The position numbers were made by a program, and so were the translations under genes. From contig NZ_JAUKTR010000002.1 of NCBI RefSeq assembly GCF_030504955.1, positions 186,001 through 250,000 of the forward strand: a DNA stretch of 64,000 nucleotides, given 5' to 3'. The stretch comes from Peiella sedimenti. GTDB lineage: Bacteria > Pseudomonadota > Alphaproteobacteria > Caulobacterales > Caulobacteraceae. Shown here piece after piece: positions 1-9,547 of this stretch (within the stretch, counting starts at the first letter, position 1; every line of letters begins with the position of its first letter). Under the pieces are notes generated by a model. The model saw nothing but the letters and a program-made list of their open reading frames with translations. It was not told where the DNA came from and ran no database searches.

Positions 1-197
1 TTGAAGTCGTCAGCCACGCTTGGTCCGCCCATCAGGGTGTGGTTCACGAGACCCGTCGCGGCAGGAACCGCGACGGCTAAAGGCTTGAGCTGCCAGAGAA
101 AAGCACGTTCGGAGGCGATCCTTGCGAACCACCCCGCCCGAAGCCGCGCGCCTGATAGCACTGAAGTTTCCGGGGGGCAACCGGAGCGACGGCGGAG

Positions 198-890
198 TCA
201 CACGTTCTGGAAGTCGACGCCGTCCAGCGATGCAAGGCCGGTCCATTCCGTAATCGATACGCGAAACGTGCCGTCGAAGCGGGTGGTCCAGACGGGCGAC
301 CTGAGGCCGCCGTCCCGCTCGCTCAAGGGGCCCAGCACCGTGCCGTGCTCCGCGTCAAATGCGGCGAAGTGGACGGGCTCGCCCTGGTGGTTCAGGCGAT
401 ACCACATGAGCCGGCGCCCGTCGGGGCGGTACAGCTCCAGGCGCCCGTCGGCGCCCAGGCGCGGCGTCAACTGGGGGTCGCGGTGCGCCAGGCGCCAGAT
501 GTTTCGATAGACATGGGCCTCCCACCAGTCGAGGTCGCCGCGCACCTGCTCGGGCGTCATAGGGCCGGCCGGCCGGATCTCGCTGCGCCGCACGCCGCGC
601 TCGCCGTCAATGACGCGGGCCCTGTCCATGGCGGCGCTACGGCCCATCAGGCGCATGCGCGGGCGGGCCAGGTCCATCAGGATGAGATTGTCGTAGGGCT
701 CCTCGACCTCGGTCTCATAATGACGCGCGGCGATGCGCAGGCCCGAGATGCGCCGCCACGCCTCCGCGCCTCCCGTGGCGTCGACAAGGCGCATGGCGGC
801 GGCCCAGCCCTCGCTATCGCTTGCGTGGACGGTTCCAGCCGTCGCCAGGACGGCCCCGGCGCCCAGCATCATCTCGCGGCGGTTCGGCAT
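198..890 (-). CDS. Secreted protein of unknown function, Tat-type signal
   Basis: I do not recognise the family. The 230-residue product begins with a twin-arginine-like leader ([10 protein letters not shown], residues 3-12) followed by a short hydrophobic stretch and an A-x-A-type cleavage region near residue 23 (T-V-H-A-S), so export by Tat is likely. The mature part is rich in Trp, Arg and Asp and has no membrane segment. I chose the ATG at 890 because the leader starts there and an AGGA element lies about 10 nt upstream; a longer frame to 962 adds residues with no support. The next gene upstream is divergent (TerC). A periplasmic beta-rich protein is the most I would infer. Confidence 0.7.
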   Translation of the reverse strand: MPNRREMMLGAGAVLATAGTVHASDSEGWAAAMRLVDATGGAEAWRRISGLRIAARHYETEVEEPYDNLILMDLARPRMRLMGRSAAMDRARVIDGERGVRRSEIRPAGPMTPEQVRGDLDWWEAHVYRNIWRLAHRDPQLTPRLGADGRLELYRPDGRRLMWYRLNHQGEPVHFAAFDAEHGTVLGPLSERDGGLRSPVWTTRFDGTFRVSITEWTGLASLDGVDFQNV

Positions 891-1015
891 GGCGGCGTCC
901 TGAAATCCTTCGTTCCGCATCAAACACGGAACGGCCGGGGTCCAAAGGACCGGGCTTGCCAAGCCCGGGCTTCGTCCCGATAGAGGCGAGGCCCCCTCAT
1001 TTCGGAGACCCGCTC

Positions 1016-1825
1016 GTGGACGCCATCCTGCCGTTGCTGTCCGATCCCGCCGCCTGGGCCGCCCTCGTGACCCTCGTGATCATGGAGGTGGTGCTCGGCA
1101 TCGACAATCTGATCTTCATCTCGATCCTGTCGAACAAGCTGCCCGAGCATCAGCGCCAGCGCGTGCGCCGCATCGGCATCGGCCTGGCCCTGATCATGCG
1201 CCTGGCGCTGCTGTCGATCATCGCCTGGCTGGTGGGCCTGACCCAGACGGTCTTCGACCTGGGGATCAGCGGCGGAACGGGCCCCCACGGAGAGCCCACC
1301 TTCGAGACGGCCTTCTCGTGGAAGGACCTGATCCTGATCGCCGGCGGCCTGTTCCTGGTCTGGAAGGCGACCAAGGAGATCCACCACACGGTCGATCCCG
1401 TGCCCAGCAAGAACCACGACCTGCTCGACAAGAAGGATGTGCTGATCGCCAACGCCGGGTCCGCCATCTTCCAGATCATTCTTCTGGACCTGGTCTTCTC
1501 CATCGACTCCATCCTGACGGCCATCGGCATGACCGATCACCTGCCCATCATGGTGGTGGCGGTCTTGGCCGCCGTGACCGTGATGCTGCTGGCGGCCGAT
1601 CCGCTGGCCAACTTCATCGCCAAGAACCCCACCGTGGTCATGCTGGCCCTGGGCTTCCTCCTGATGATCGGCATGGTGCTGATCGCCGACGGTTTCGGCG
1701 TGCATGTGCCCAAGGGCTATATCTATACGGCCATGGCCTTCTCGGCCGGGGTGGAGGCGCTGAACATCTGGTCGCGCAAGTCCGCCGCAAGGAAGGCCGC
1801 GAACGGTGACGCGGGCGGCCACTGA
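1016..1825 (+). CDS. TerC-family integral membrane protein
   Basis: A 269-residue polytopic inner-membrane protein. The family hallmark is visible near the N-terminus: [12 protein letters not shown] (about residues 24-35), repeated in the second half as [10 protein letters not shown], the two acidic/Asn half-motifs thought to line a metal-ion path. TerC/Alx proteins are linked to tellurite resistance and, for Alx and MntP-like relatives, to manganese efflux; the substrate here is unknown. The GTG at 1016 was chosen because GGAG sits 8 nt upstream and the protein then starts just before the first membrane helix; the open frame continues to 821 without homology-like sequence. It overlaps the Nudix gene by 20 bp, so the two are probably co-translated. 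Confidence 0.88.
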   Translation: MDAILPLLSDPAAWAALVTLVIMEVVLGIDNLIFISILSNKLPEHQRQRVRRIGIGLALIMRLALLSIIAWLVGLTQTVFDLGISGGTGPHGEPTFETAFSWKDLILIAGGLFLVWKATKEIHHTVDPVPSKNHDLLDKKDVLIANAGSAIFQIILLDLVFSIDSILTAIGMTDHLPIMVVAVLAAVTVMLLAADPLANFIAKNPTVVMLALGFLLMIGMVLIADGFGVHVPKGYIYTAMAFSAGVEALNIWSRKSAARKAANGDAGGH

Positions 1826-2246
1826 GCCGCCCGCCGAGTCGCCCCGCGCCGGCGTCGGCTGCGTGGTCCTGGACGCCCGGGGCCGCGTGCTGCTGATCCG
1901 GCGGCGGCGCCCGCCCGAGGCCGGCTGCTGGGGCATACCCGGCGGCAAGCTTGATTTCGCAGAGCCGCTCAAGGCCGCGGCCGCCCGCGAGCTTCACGAA
2001 GAGACGGGCTTGATCGCCCGCGGCATGCGCCTGCTCACGGTCTGCGAACAGTTTGACGGAGGCCATTGGGTCTCGCCCATCTATCGGGTGTCGGGCTTCG
2101 AGGGCGAGGCCAGGCTGATGGAGCCGGACAAGCATGCCGGCCTGAGCTGGTTCGATCCGGCCGACCCGCCCCAGCCGCTCACCGCCGCGGCGCGCGCGGC
2201 CCTCGCCGCCCTGGCGGCTAGCCGCCCTGCACGTCCTGAATCTTGA
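1806..2246 (+). CDS. Nudix hydrolase
   Basis: 146 residues with a full Nudix box: G-G-K-L-D-F followed by R-E-L-H-E-E-T-G-L (about residues 46-69), giving the G-x5-E-x7-R-E-x2-E-E-x-G pattern whose glutamates bind Mg2+. The family hydrolyses nucleoside diphosphates linked to another moiety; the strong W-G-I-P-G-G-K start is common in MutT/ADP-ribose-type members, but the substrate cannot be read from the sequence. The start is GTG, 20 bp inside the 3' end of the TerC gene. The 3' end overlaps the convergent tadC gene by 29 bp. Confidence 0.88.
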   Translation: MTRAATEPPAESPRAGVGCVVLDARGRVLLIRRRRPPEAGCWGIPGGKLDFAEPLKAAAARELHEETGLIARGMRLLTVCEQFDGGHWVSPIYRVSGFEGEARLMEPDKHAGLSWFDPADPPQPLTAAARAALAALAASRPARPES

Positions 2247-3189
2247 TGATCGCCGGGCCCAGGATGACCACGAACAGCACCGGCAGGAAGAACAGGATCA
2301 TCGGCACGGTCAGCTTGGCCGGCAGGGCCGCGGCCTTCTTCTCGGCGGCCGACAGGCGCAGCTCGCGGTTCTCCTTGGCCATGACGCGCAGGGCCGTGCC
2401 CAGCGGCGTGCCGTACTTCTCGGCCTGGATCATGGCGGTGGCCACCGACTTCACGCCGGGATGGTTCGTGCGCTTGGCCAGGCCCTCATAGGCCTGGCGG
2501 CGGTCCGGCAGATAGGACAGCTCGGCGCCCAGCAGAGACAGCTCCTCGGCCAGTTCGATGGACCGGCCGCCGATCTCCTGGCTGACCTTCTGGATGGCCG
2601 CCTCGACGGACATGCCGCTCTCCACGCAGATCAGCAGCAGATCCAGCGCGTCAGGGAAGGCCTGCATGATCGAGGCGCGGCGCTTCTGGGCCACGTTCGA
2701 GACGTAGAGGTTAGGCGCGTAAAAGCCGATGACGAAGCCCGCCACGGTGGCCGTGATCCGCGACATGCCCGGCAGGCCGAAATCGTTGATGACGAACAGG
2801 TAGAAGGCCGTCACCGCCGCGAAGATGAAGGGCGTGGCGAAGCGGAAGAAGTAGAAGGTCGTGACCGGTCGCGGCCCCCGAAAGCCGGCCTGGGCCAGCT
2901 TGTCGATGACCTTGGGATCCTCCAGCAGCTTGGACAGGTTCAGCTGCTCGACCACGCGCTTCTTGAAGCCGTCGTCCGTGTGGCGAAGCCCGCCCTGGCC
3001 CTGCTGCATGGCCTGACGCGAGCGGCGGCGCAGCTCGTCCTTGCGCGCCGAGACCGCCTTCATGCGCTTTTCCAGGCCCGCGCCCTGGGCCAGCGGCGCC
3101 AGAAGGCCGAACAGGGTGGCGAAGGCGGCCACGGCCACCCCGATGGTCAGGAGGTTAAGCGGATCGGTGAGATACGACATCCAGCCCAT
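2218..3189 (-). CDS. tadC: Tad pilus inner-membrane platform protein TadC (CpaH)
   Basis: 323 residues of the type II secretion system F (GspF) fold. TadB and TadC together form the inner-membrane platform that couples the CpaF ATPase to Flp pilin assembly. Hydrophobic segments are visible at about residues 12-34, 110-130, 140-160 and 295-317, with a cytoplasmic helical domain between the last two containing A-F-P-D-A-L-D-L-L, typical of GspF/TadC. It is the last gene of the minus-strand pilus operon, 9 bp downstream of tadB, and it overlaps a convergent Nudix gene by 29 bp. Confidence 0.93.
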   Translation of the reverse strand: MGWMSYLTDPLNLLTIGVAVAAFATLFGLLAPLAQGAGLEKRMKAVSARKDELRRRSRQAMQQGQGGLRHTDDGFKKRVVEQLNLSKLLEDPKVIDKLAQAGFRGPRPVTTFYFFRFATPFIFAAVTAFYLFVINDFGLPGMSRITATVAGFVIGFYAPNLYVSNVAQKRRASIMQAFPDALDLLLICVESGMSVEAAIQKVSQEIGGRSIELAEELSLLGAELSYLPDRRQAYEGLAKRTNHPGVKSVATAMIQAEKYGTPLGTALRVMAKENRELRLSAAEKKAAALPAKLTVPMILFFLPVLFVVILGPAIIKIQDVQGG

Positions 3190-3198
3190 GACCCGCCC

Positions 3199-4176
3199 CT
3201 AGAACTTGAACGAGATCATGCGCTTCATCGTGAAGACGCCTATGGACATCCAGAACACCGCGCCCAGCAGCATGACCTGCCCCCGCACGTCGGTGAACAT
3301 CAGCATCATGTAGGCCGGGGTCGTGACCATGACCATGGCCATCACCGCCGGAGGCAGCGAGCCGATGATGCCGGCCGACGCCGTCGCCTCGGACGACAGG
3401 GCCTTGATCTTCTCGGCCATCAGCTTGCGCGAGCGCAGCACGGTCGACAGGTTCGCCAGCGCCTCGGCCAGGTTGCCGCCCGTCTTCTGCTGGATGGCGA
3501 TGACGATGGTGAAGAAGCGCAGCTCCGGCGTGGGCATGCGCACGTACATCTTCTCCAGGGCCTGATCGAGCGGCACCCCCACGGCCACGTTCTCGATCAG
3601 CCGCTGGAACTCAGGCCCCAGGGGCGCGGGGCTCTCGCGGGCGATGATCTTCAGGCAGTCGTTGACCGGCAGGCCCGAGCGGATGCCGCGCACGATGATG
3701 TCCACCGCGTTGGCGAACTCGCCCGAGAACTTCTTCATGCGCCGCTTGGCCAGGAAGCCGATGACGAAGCGCGGCAGGCCCAGCGACAGGACGAAGGCGA
3801 TGCCCAGCGCCAGAAGGGGAGGCAGGCTGAACAGCAGCGCCAGCAGACCCGCCGTCACGCCCACCACGGCCCAGATGATGCGGAAGGTGCGCGGCGACAT
3901 GCCGATGCCGGCCTGCTTCAGCCGCGAGGCTAGGCTGAGGCGCACCTTGCGCTCCTTGCGGTCCGCGTCCTTCAGCTGATCGACGATCTGCTTTCTGCGG
4001 TCCTCGTGCTTTTCCTTGGCCGAGGGCTTGGCCTTGGCCTTCTGCTCGCCGCGCCGGGCGTTCATGGTCTGCACGCGCTTGACGGCCCGTTCGGCGCTGC
4101 CGCCCTCGGGCACCAGGGCGAAGCCGACGGCGGCGATGGTGACGAAGGCCAGAACGGCGGCGAGGATCGGCAGCAT
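3199..4176 (-). CDS. tadB: Tad pilus inner-membrane platform protein TadB (CpaG)
   Basis: 325 residues, GspF family, partner of TadC. It opens with a membrane segment (residues 1-22), then a highly charged Lys/Glu-rich region (about 35-75), a helical pair near 95-130, and a GspF domain containing F-A-N-A-V-D-I-I-V-R-G-I and R-K-L-M-A-E-K-I-K-A-L. The start ATG at 4176 lies 5 bp after the cpaF stop and begins exactly at the first membrane helix. The open frame runs much further upstream, to 4866, but that part is the antisense-like shadow of cpaF and was discarded. Confidence 0.93.
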   Translation of the reverse strand: MLPILAAVLAFVTIAAVGFALVPEGGSAERAVKRVQTMNARRGEQKAKAKPSAKEKHEDRRKQIVDQLKDADRKERKVRLSLASRLKQAGIGMSPRTFRIIWAVVGVTAGLLALLFSLPPLLALGIAFVLSLGLPRFVIGFLAKRRMKKFSGEFANAVDIIVRGIRSGLPVNDCLKIIARESPAPLGPEFQRLIENVAVGVPLDQALEKMYVRMPTPELRFFTIVIAIQQKTGGNLAEALANLSTVLRSRKLMAEKIKALSSEATASAGIIGSLPPAVMAMVMVTTPAYMMLMFTDVRGQVMLLGAVFWMSIGVFTMKRMISFKF

Positions 4177-4181
4177 CGCCC

Positions 4182-5765
4182 CTACTCCGCCGCGTCCAGA
4201 GCTTCGGCCAGTTCCCGCTCCAGTCCGTAGTAACGGGCGCGATCCCAGAAGCGCGGGCGGGCGATGCCGGTCGAGCGGTGCCGGCCGATGATGCGGCCGT
4301 TCTCGTCCTCGCCGGTGATGTCGTAGAGGACCAGGTCCTGGGTAATGATGACGTCGCCTTCCATCCCCACCACCTCGGTGATGTGGGTGATGCGGCGCGA
4401 GCCGTCGCGCAGGCGGGCGGCCTGAACGATGACGTCCACCGAGCCGACGATCATCTCGCGGATGGTCTTGGAGGGCAGGCCATAGCCCCCCATGGTGATC
4501 ATGGACTCGAGACGGCTGATGGCCTCGCGGGGGCTGTTGGCGTGCAGCGTTCCCATGGAGCCGTCGTGACCGGTGTTCATGGCCTGAAGCAGGTCGAAGG
4601 CCTCGGGCCCGCGCACCTCGCCGACGATGATCCGCTCGGGACGCATGCGCAGGCAGTTCTTGACCAGATCGCGCATGGTGATCTGGCCCTGACCCTCCAG
4701 GTTCGGCGGACGGGTCTCCAGGCGCACCACGTGCGGCTGCTGCAGCTGAAGCTCGGCGGCGTCCTCGCAGGTGATGACGCGCTCGGTCGGGTCGATGAAG
4801 GCCGTCAGCGTGTTCAGCAGCGTCGTCTTGCCCGAGCCCGTGCCGCCCGAGATGACCACATTGCATCGGCTGGCCCCGATGACGCCCAGCACCCGCGCCC
4901 CTTCCGGGCTGATGGAGTGGAACTCCACCAGGTTGCGCATGGTCAGCTTGTCTTTCTTGAACTTACGGATCGTCAGCGTCGGCCCGTCGATGGCCAGGGG
5001 CGGGGCGATGACGTTGACGCGCGAGCCGTCCGGCAGGCGGGCGTCGCAGATGGGGCTGCTCTCGTCCACGCGGCGGCCCACCTGGGACACGATCCGCTGG
5101 CAGATGTTCATCAGCTGGGTGTTGTCGCGAAAGCGGACATTGGTCAGCTGGACCTTGCCGCCCACTTCGATGAACACCCGACCGGCGCCGTTGACCATGA
5201 TGTCGGCGATGTCGTCGCGGGCCAGCAGCGGCTCCAGCGGCCCATAGCCCAGCACGTCGTTGACGATGTCCTGGACCAGGTGCTCCTGCTCGGCCACCGA
5301 CATGGAGACGTTCTTGATCGCCACCAGTTCGGCGACGATGTCGCGAATCTCCTCGGCCGCCTGTTTGGGATCCAGCTGGGCCAGCTGGGCCAGGTCGATG
5401 GTGTTGAGCAGGGCGTTGAAGATGGTCGTCTTCGTCGCGTGGTAATAGTCGCTCTGCTCACGGACGATCTCGGTGACCGCCTGGGCCTTCTGCAGCTGTT
5501 CGAACCCGGCCGTCTTGCGAGGGCCCTGGGCCTTAATCTGGGGCCGCGGCGCGGGAGCGGCGGCGGGATTAGGCACCGCGCCGCCCAGCTGTTCGGCGAA
5601 GGCTTGGGGCAGGACGTGGGGCTCGGCCGGCGGGGCGGGCTGAGCCTCCGGCTCGGGCTGCGGCGCGCGCGCCTGGGCGGACGCGGCGGCGGCCTGCGCG
5701 AAGGACGCGGGCTGGGCCGCGCCTTGCGGGGCGCCTGTCGCGCCGGTTGGCCGCTTGCCGAACAC
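4182..5765 (-). CDS. cpaF: Tad pilus assembly ATPase CpaF/TadA
   Basis: 527-residue secretion ATPase that powers Flp pilus extension, and in TadA systems also retraction. A Pro/Ala-rich tail (residues 1-80) precedes the N-terminal domain; the Walker A motif G-G-T-G-S-G-K-T-T is at 307-315, the Asp-box/Walker B region R-I-I-V-G-E-V-R-G at 378-386 and the His box T-G-H-D-G-S at 398-403, all as expected for a GspE/VirB11-type CpaF. The start is GTG, with GGAGG about 11 nt upstream. The gene follows cpaE after 20 bp and precedes tadB by 5 bp. Length and motif order are normal, so it should be active. Confidence 0.95.
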   Translation of the reverse strand: MFGKRPTGATGAPQGAAQPASFAQAAAASAQARAPQPEPEAQPAPPAEPHVLPQAFAEQLGGAVPNPAAAPAPRPQIKAQGPRKTAGFEQLQKAQAVTEIVREQSDYYHATKTTIFNALLNTIDLAQLAQLDPKQAAEEIRDIVAELVAIKNVSMSVAEQEHLVQDIVNDVLGYGPLEPLLARDDIADIMVNGAGRVFIEVGGKVQLTNVRFRDNTQLMNICQRIVSQVGRRVDESSPICDARLPDGSRVNVIAPPLAIDGPTLTIRKFKKDKLTMRNLVEFHSISPEGARVLGVIGASRCNVVISGGTGSGKTTLLNTLTAFIDPTERVITCEDAAELQLQQPHVVRLETRPPNLEGQGQITMRDLVKNCLRMRPERIIVGEVRGPEAFDLLQAMNTGHDGSMGTLHANSPREAISRLESMITMGGYGLPSKTIREMIVGSVDVIVQAARLRDGSRRITHITEVVGMEGDVIITQDLVLYDITGEDENGRIIGRHRSTGIARPRFWDRARYYGLERELAEALDAAE

Positions 5766-5785
5766 CTGTGGTCAGTCCTCCGGGC

Positions 5786-7294
5786 TCAGCGTTTCTTGAA
5801 CAGGCCGCCCAGCAGGGACGACTTGGCGGGCTTGTCGGCCTTCTCGGCCTTGCCGGGTTTCGCGGCCTTGGCCTTGCCGGGGGCCGGCAGCATGGCCAAC
5901 TCGCGCTGCGAGACGATCTGGGCCAGCGTCGTGAAGGCCTCGGCCGCCTTGGACTTGGACGCCGCCTCCATGACCATCTGGCCGTTATTGGCCGCCGCGC
6001 CGAAGATCTTGGCGTCAAAGGGCACCAGCAGCGCCGGATGCACGCCCAGGGCCGCGCCGAAGTCCTTGGCCGGAATCTCGGGCCGTCCCGGCATGCCCAC
6101 CTGGTTCAGCACCACCTTGGGCGCCGCGTCGTTCGGGCGGGCCTGGCGGATCAGGTCGATGATGTTCTTGGCGTTGCGCAGGGACGCCAGGTCAGGCGCG
6201 GCGGTGATGACCACGTCATCCGCCGTCACCAGGGCGCGGCGCACCCAGGCCGACCAGGCGTGCGGCAGATCCAACACCACAAAGGGCGCGGCGCCCCGGA
6301 TGCGGCCCGTCACCTCCTCGTACGCGTCGGCCGAGATGTCCCAGTCGGCGTCCAGGGTCGCGGGCGCGGCGAACAGGCTCAGCCGGTCCGTGCAGCGCAC
6401 CATCATGCGGTCGATCAGGGTGGCGTCCAGCCGGTCCGGCTGGGACAGGGCGTCGGCCACGCCGTTCAGGGGGTCCTGGTTGAAGTCCAGGCCCGCCGTG
6501 CCGAAGGGCAGGTCGTAATCGACGATCAGGGTGTTGGCCGACAGGCGCTCGGCGATGGCCCAGGCGGTGTTGTGCGCCACGGTCGAGCTGCCCGAGCCGC
6601 CGCGCGCGCCGATGAAGGCCATGGTGCGCCCCACGAAGGGCTGGGCCGGATCGTTGAACAGCGAGCCGATGGCGCCGATCAGCTGCAGCGGCTGGATCGG
6701 CGCGACCAGATACTCGCTGACGCCGCGCCGCATCAGCTCGCGGTACAGCATGATGTCGTTGGCCGCGCCGATGACCACCACCTTGGTGCCCATGTCGCAG
6801 TTCTCGGCCAGGCGATCGAGGTCGGCCAGCAACTGCCCGGCGGGGGCCGCGCTCTCGACGATCACCAGGGGCGGCGTCGGTTCGTGGGCGTAGGCCTCCA
6901 GCGCGGCGGACAGGCCGCCGACGCGAATCTGGGTCGTGGCGCGCGACAGGCGGCGGTCCTGGCCCGCGCGCTCAGCGGCGGCCAGGGTGTCAGGGCGCTC
7001 GCCGAAGATGTGGATGCCGATGCGCGGCACCGAGACTTCCTGGAAGGCCTGGCTGACATGCTGGGTCAGGTCGGCCACCGGGTTGAAGGCGGGCGCGGGC
7101 GCGGCGAACCGCAGGGGCTCGCTGGGCTGGGCCGCGGCGGGCACGGTCGTCAGCGCCTGAGGCGTCAGCTCCGCTTCGGGTTCGGGCGCGGGCGGATCGA
7201 AGGCGGCCCGCTGGCCGGGCGCGGGGAAGTCGAGGTCGAGGTCGTCGAGCTCGGGGTCGAAATCCGCGGGATGGGCGCCGAAGGCGTGGGTCAT
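5786..7294 (-). CDS. cpaE: Pilus assembly ATPase-like localisation factor CpaE
   Basis: 502 residues. CpaE is a MinD/ParA-like protein that positions the Tad secretion machine, at the pole in Caulobacter. After an acidic, Pro-rich N-terminus (1-90) comes a receiver-like domain (about 91-215) and then the ATPase domain with the deviant Walker A G-A-R-G-G-S-G-S-S-T (229-238). As usual for CpaE the ParA signature lysine is replaced, here by Ser. The C-terminus is a Lys/Ala/Pro-rich tail. The start at 7294 was set at an ATG 13 bp after the cpaD stop; the longer frame to 7414 runs into cpaD. Confidence 0.93.
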   Translation of the reverse strand: MTHAFGAHPADFDPELDDLDLDFPAPGQRAAFDPPAPEPEAELTPQALTTVPAAAQPSEPLRFAAPAPAFNPVADLTQHVSQAFQEVSVPRIGIHIFGERPDTLAAAERAGQDRRLSRATTQIRVGGLSAALEAYAHEPTPPLVIVESAAPAGQLLADLDRLAENCDMGTKVVVIGAANDIMLYRELMRRGVSEYLVAPIQPLQLIGAIGSLFNDPAQPFVGRTMAFIGARGGSGSSTVAHNTAWAIAERLSANTLIVDYDLPFGTAGLDFNQDPLNGVADALSQPDRLDATLIDRMMVRCTDRLSLFAAPATLDADWDISADAYEEVTGRIRGAAPFVVLDLPHAWSAWVRRALVTADDVVITAAPDLASLRNAKNIIDLIRQARPNDAAPKVVLNQVGMPGRPEIPAKDFGAALGVHPALLVPFDAKIFGAAANNGQMVMEAASKSKAAEAFTTLAQIVSQRELAMLPAPGKAKAAKPGKAEKADKPAKSSLLGGLFKKR

Positions 7295-7307
7295 ATCGCT
7301 GGGCGCC

Positions 7308-7991
7308 TCACTGCACGGCTTCCGAGACGCGCCCGGCGCCGAGCGTGTTGCGCGCCGCCTCGGTCGCCTCGCCCGCGCGATAGGCGGTGATGACGGCGGC
7401 GCGGCGGCCCGCATCGCCCGGCGCCATGGCGGCGGGGCGCTGGATGTCGCGGGGATCGGCGATCTGGGCGGCCAGGTTGGCGTTGACCGAGCAGCCCAGG
7501 TTCAGGGCCGAACGGTTGTCGCGGGTGGCGGTCAGATTGGTGTAGTTGGCCGAGCAGTCGGGGCGAACGGCCCTGACCGTCTCGAATCCGGCCAGCACCG
7601 GCGCGCGCGGATCAGGCGCCGTATAGGCCGTCACCTGAACGCCGTTCACGCCCAGCCCGGCCAGATAGGCCTGGACGTTCCAGGCGTGGGCCTGGGCGTC
7701 CGGATCGGCTCCAGCCGGCGCCTGGACGACGATGGGGCCGGTGGCGCCGCCCTGGGCGCGCACGGCCAGGTCCCTGAGGGCCGCCTGCTGCGCCGGGCTT
7801 ACGGCGCCTTGCGGATGCACCGCCAGGGCGATGCGGTCGAGGCCGGGCTCCACCTGCATGACCCAGCGCGACAGCGGCGTCAGCGGCGCCGGACCGGCGC
7901 CGCCCGCGGGCGTGGTGCAGGCGGCCAGCCCCAGCGGCAGGGCCAGGGCTGAAGCGAGGAGAAGGGGGCGCAAGGTCATCTGGCGGCTCAT
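7308..7991 (-). CDS. cpaD: Pilus assembly lipoprotein CpaD
   Basis: 227 residues with a lipoprotein leader: a Leu/Ala-rich segment ending in L-G-L-A-A-C (Cys25), so it should be lipidated and outer-membrane anchored, where CpaD/TadD-type proteins assist secretin assembly. The body carries the CpaD pattern: short beta-alpha units, then a Cys-containing C-terminal region (V-R-P-D-C-S-A-N and L-N-L-G-C-S-V-N-A-N) with two further cysteines that could form a disulfide. It overlaps cpaC by 4 bp at its 5' end. Confidence 0.9.
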   Translation of the reverse strand: MSRQMTLRPLLLASALALPLGLAACTTPAGGAGPAPLTPLSRWVMQVEPGLDRIALAVHPQGAVSPAQQAALRDLAVRAQGGATGPIVVQAPAGADPDAQAHAWNVQAYLAGLGVNGVQVTAYTAPDPRAPVLAGFETVRAVRPDCSANYTNLTATRDNRSALNLGCSVNANLAAQIADPRDIQRPAAMAPGDAGRRAAVITAYRAGEATEAARNTLGAGRVSEAVQ

Positions 7992-9547
7992 TCGATCACA
8001 TAACCGACCGGGCCCTGCCAGCCGGCGGCGGGCGCGGCCGGGGCGCCGGGGCGATAGGCCTGGTTCAGGCGTCCGAACAGGATGGTCTGCATGTCGCTGG
8101 CGATCTGCAGGCCGTCGGCGGGGGTCTGGAAGTCGCCGGGGGCGCCGGGCCGGGTCAGATAGGCTTCGATGATGATGACCAGCTCGGTCTCGCCGGACAG
8201 GTAGTCGCGCGAGCGGAACAGGGCGCCCAGGATCGGCAGGTTGGTGGCGCCCGGCAGGCCGTCGATGTTCTGGCGCGTGCTTTCCTGAAGCAGGCCGGCG
8301 ATCATCATGGCGCCGCCCGACGGCAGCTCGACCGTGTTCTCCACGCGGCGCACGGAGAAGGCCGGCAGCACCAGCGCGCCCTCCCCCTGGCCCAGGGTGA
8401 AGGAGGCGGCGTTGGAGATCTCTGAGACCTCGGTGGCGATCTGCAGCGAGATGTTGCCGTTCGACAGCACCACCGGGGTGAAGTTCAGCAGCACGCCGAA
8501 GGGCTTGTACTCGATGATGGCGTTGCCCTGGCTGTCCCGGCCCGTGGGCACGGGGAACTCGCCGCCCGCCAGGAAGTTGGCCGGCTGGCCGTTGGTCGAG
8601 GTCACGTTCGGCTCGGCCAGGGTGCGCAGCAGGCCCACACGCTCGAAGGCCTGGATGGCGGCGCGGGCGCTGTTGACGCCGCTGTTGCCCGCCACGGTCT
8701 GGTTCGTGGCCGAGCGCCAGTTGGGCACGTAGTTCGGATCGTTCGGATTGCCCGAGACGATGTCCATGCAGGTGCCGGTGACGCCCGGCGCACAGGGCAC
8801 GCCCAGCATCGGTCGCTGCGTCGTGTCGACCCGGTAGCCGCCGTTCAGTCCGCCCAGCAGGCCCCCGTTGACGCCGAAGGTCGGCGAATTGCCCAGGAAG
8901 TACTGCGGCTCGCCCAGGCGGCCCAGCACGGCGTTGGTGTCGAAGCCCAGCTGCTTGACGACGGTGCGGTTCACCTCGACCACGCGCACGCGCAGCGTCA
9001 CCTGGTCCGAGCCGCTGATGGACATCATGTTGACGACGCGCTCGGGGGCCACGAACTGGGCGGCCAGGCGCTGGGCCGTCTCGGCGTCGCCCGGATTGGC
9101 GGCGCGGCCGGTCAGGATCAGGCTTTCGTTGACCGCCTCGACCCGGATGTCCGAGGCCGGCAGAAGGCGACGGATGGTGGCCTCCGCCGCATCGGTGCCG
9201 GCGTCCACGCGGATGTTCAGCGTCAGGATGCGGCGGCCCGCGGCGTCGAAGAAGCTGGCGTCGGTCTGGCCCGACGCCACCCCCATGATGACGATGCGGC
9301 GCGGCGACTGCAGCACGGCGTCGGCCACCGCGGGGTTCGAGACCAGCACGTCGCGGGCGTCCACCGGCAGGTCGACCGTGGCCGAGCGGCCGCGCGGAAT
9401 TGAGATGCTCTGGCTGGCCTCGCCCGTGCCCGACAGGTTCACGCGCACGGCGGACTGGGCCTGGGCGGCCACGGGCGCGGCGGCGGGCGTGAGGCCCAGG
9501 GCCACGGCAGGGATCAGGGCGGCGAGAGTCTTGAGGGGCCGCATCAT
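7988..9547 (-). CDS. cpaC: Tad pilus outer-membrane secretin CpaC (RcpA)
   Basis: 519 residues. A Sec signal peptide (about 1-30, ending A-Q-A) is followed by the pilus N-domain (about 40-110: S-I-P-R-G-R-S-A-T-V, V-S-N-P-A-V-A-D), a BON-like domain (about 112-170) and the secretin barrel domain (about 190-470, with V-E-N-T-V-E-L-P-S-G and the late L-V-I-I-I-E-A-Y-L). It forms the outer-membrane pore for the Flp pilus. The ATG at 9547 overlaps the cpaB stop (ATGA), so the two are translationally coupled. The longer frame to 10234 is the wrong frame of cpaB and is excluded. Confidence 0.94.
   Translation of the reverse strand: MMRPLKTLAALIPAVALGLTPAAAPVAAQAQSAVRVNLSGTGEASQSISIPRGRSATVDLPVDARDVLVSNPAVADAVLQSPRRIVIMGVASGQTDASFFDAAGRRILTLNIRVDAGTDAAEATIRRLLPASDIRVEAVNESLILTGRAANPGDAETAQRLAAQFVAPERVVNMMSISGSDQVTLRVRVVEVNRTVVKQLGFDTNAVLGRLGEPQYFLGNSPTFGVNGGLLGGLNGGYRVDTTQRPMLGVPCAPGVTGTCMDIVSGNPNDPNYVPNWRSATNQTVAGNSGVNSARAAIQAFERVGLLRTLAEPNVTSTNGQPANFLAGGEFPVPTGRDSQGNAIIEYKPFGVLLNFTPVVLSNGNISLQIATEVSEISNAASFTLGQGEGALVLPAFSVRRVENTVELPSGGAMMIAGLLQESTRQNIDGLPGATNLPILGALFRSRDYLSGETELVIIIEAYLTRPGAPGDFQTPADGLQIASDMQTILFGRLNQAYRPGAPAAPAAGWQGPVGYVIE

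Noticed and set aside
1..510. A 169-residue plus-strand frame from the left edge
   Set aside because: It overlaps the secreted-protein gene in antisense, is Arg/Ser-rich and has no recognisable feature.
920..1972. A 350-residue minus-strand frame opposite the TerC gene
   Set aside because: Composed mostly of H, G, Q, D and R; antisense shadow of a recognisable membrane protein.
4278..6518. A 746-residue open frame on the plus strand across cpaF and cpaE
   Set aside because: It is antisense to two well-supported genes, is rich in Gly/Arg/His/Asp as expected for a high-GC mirror frame, and shows no domain.
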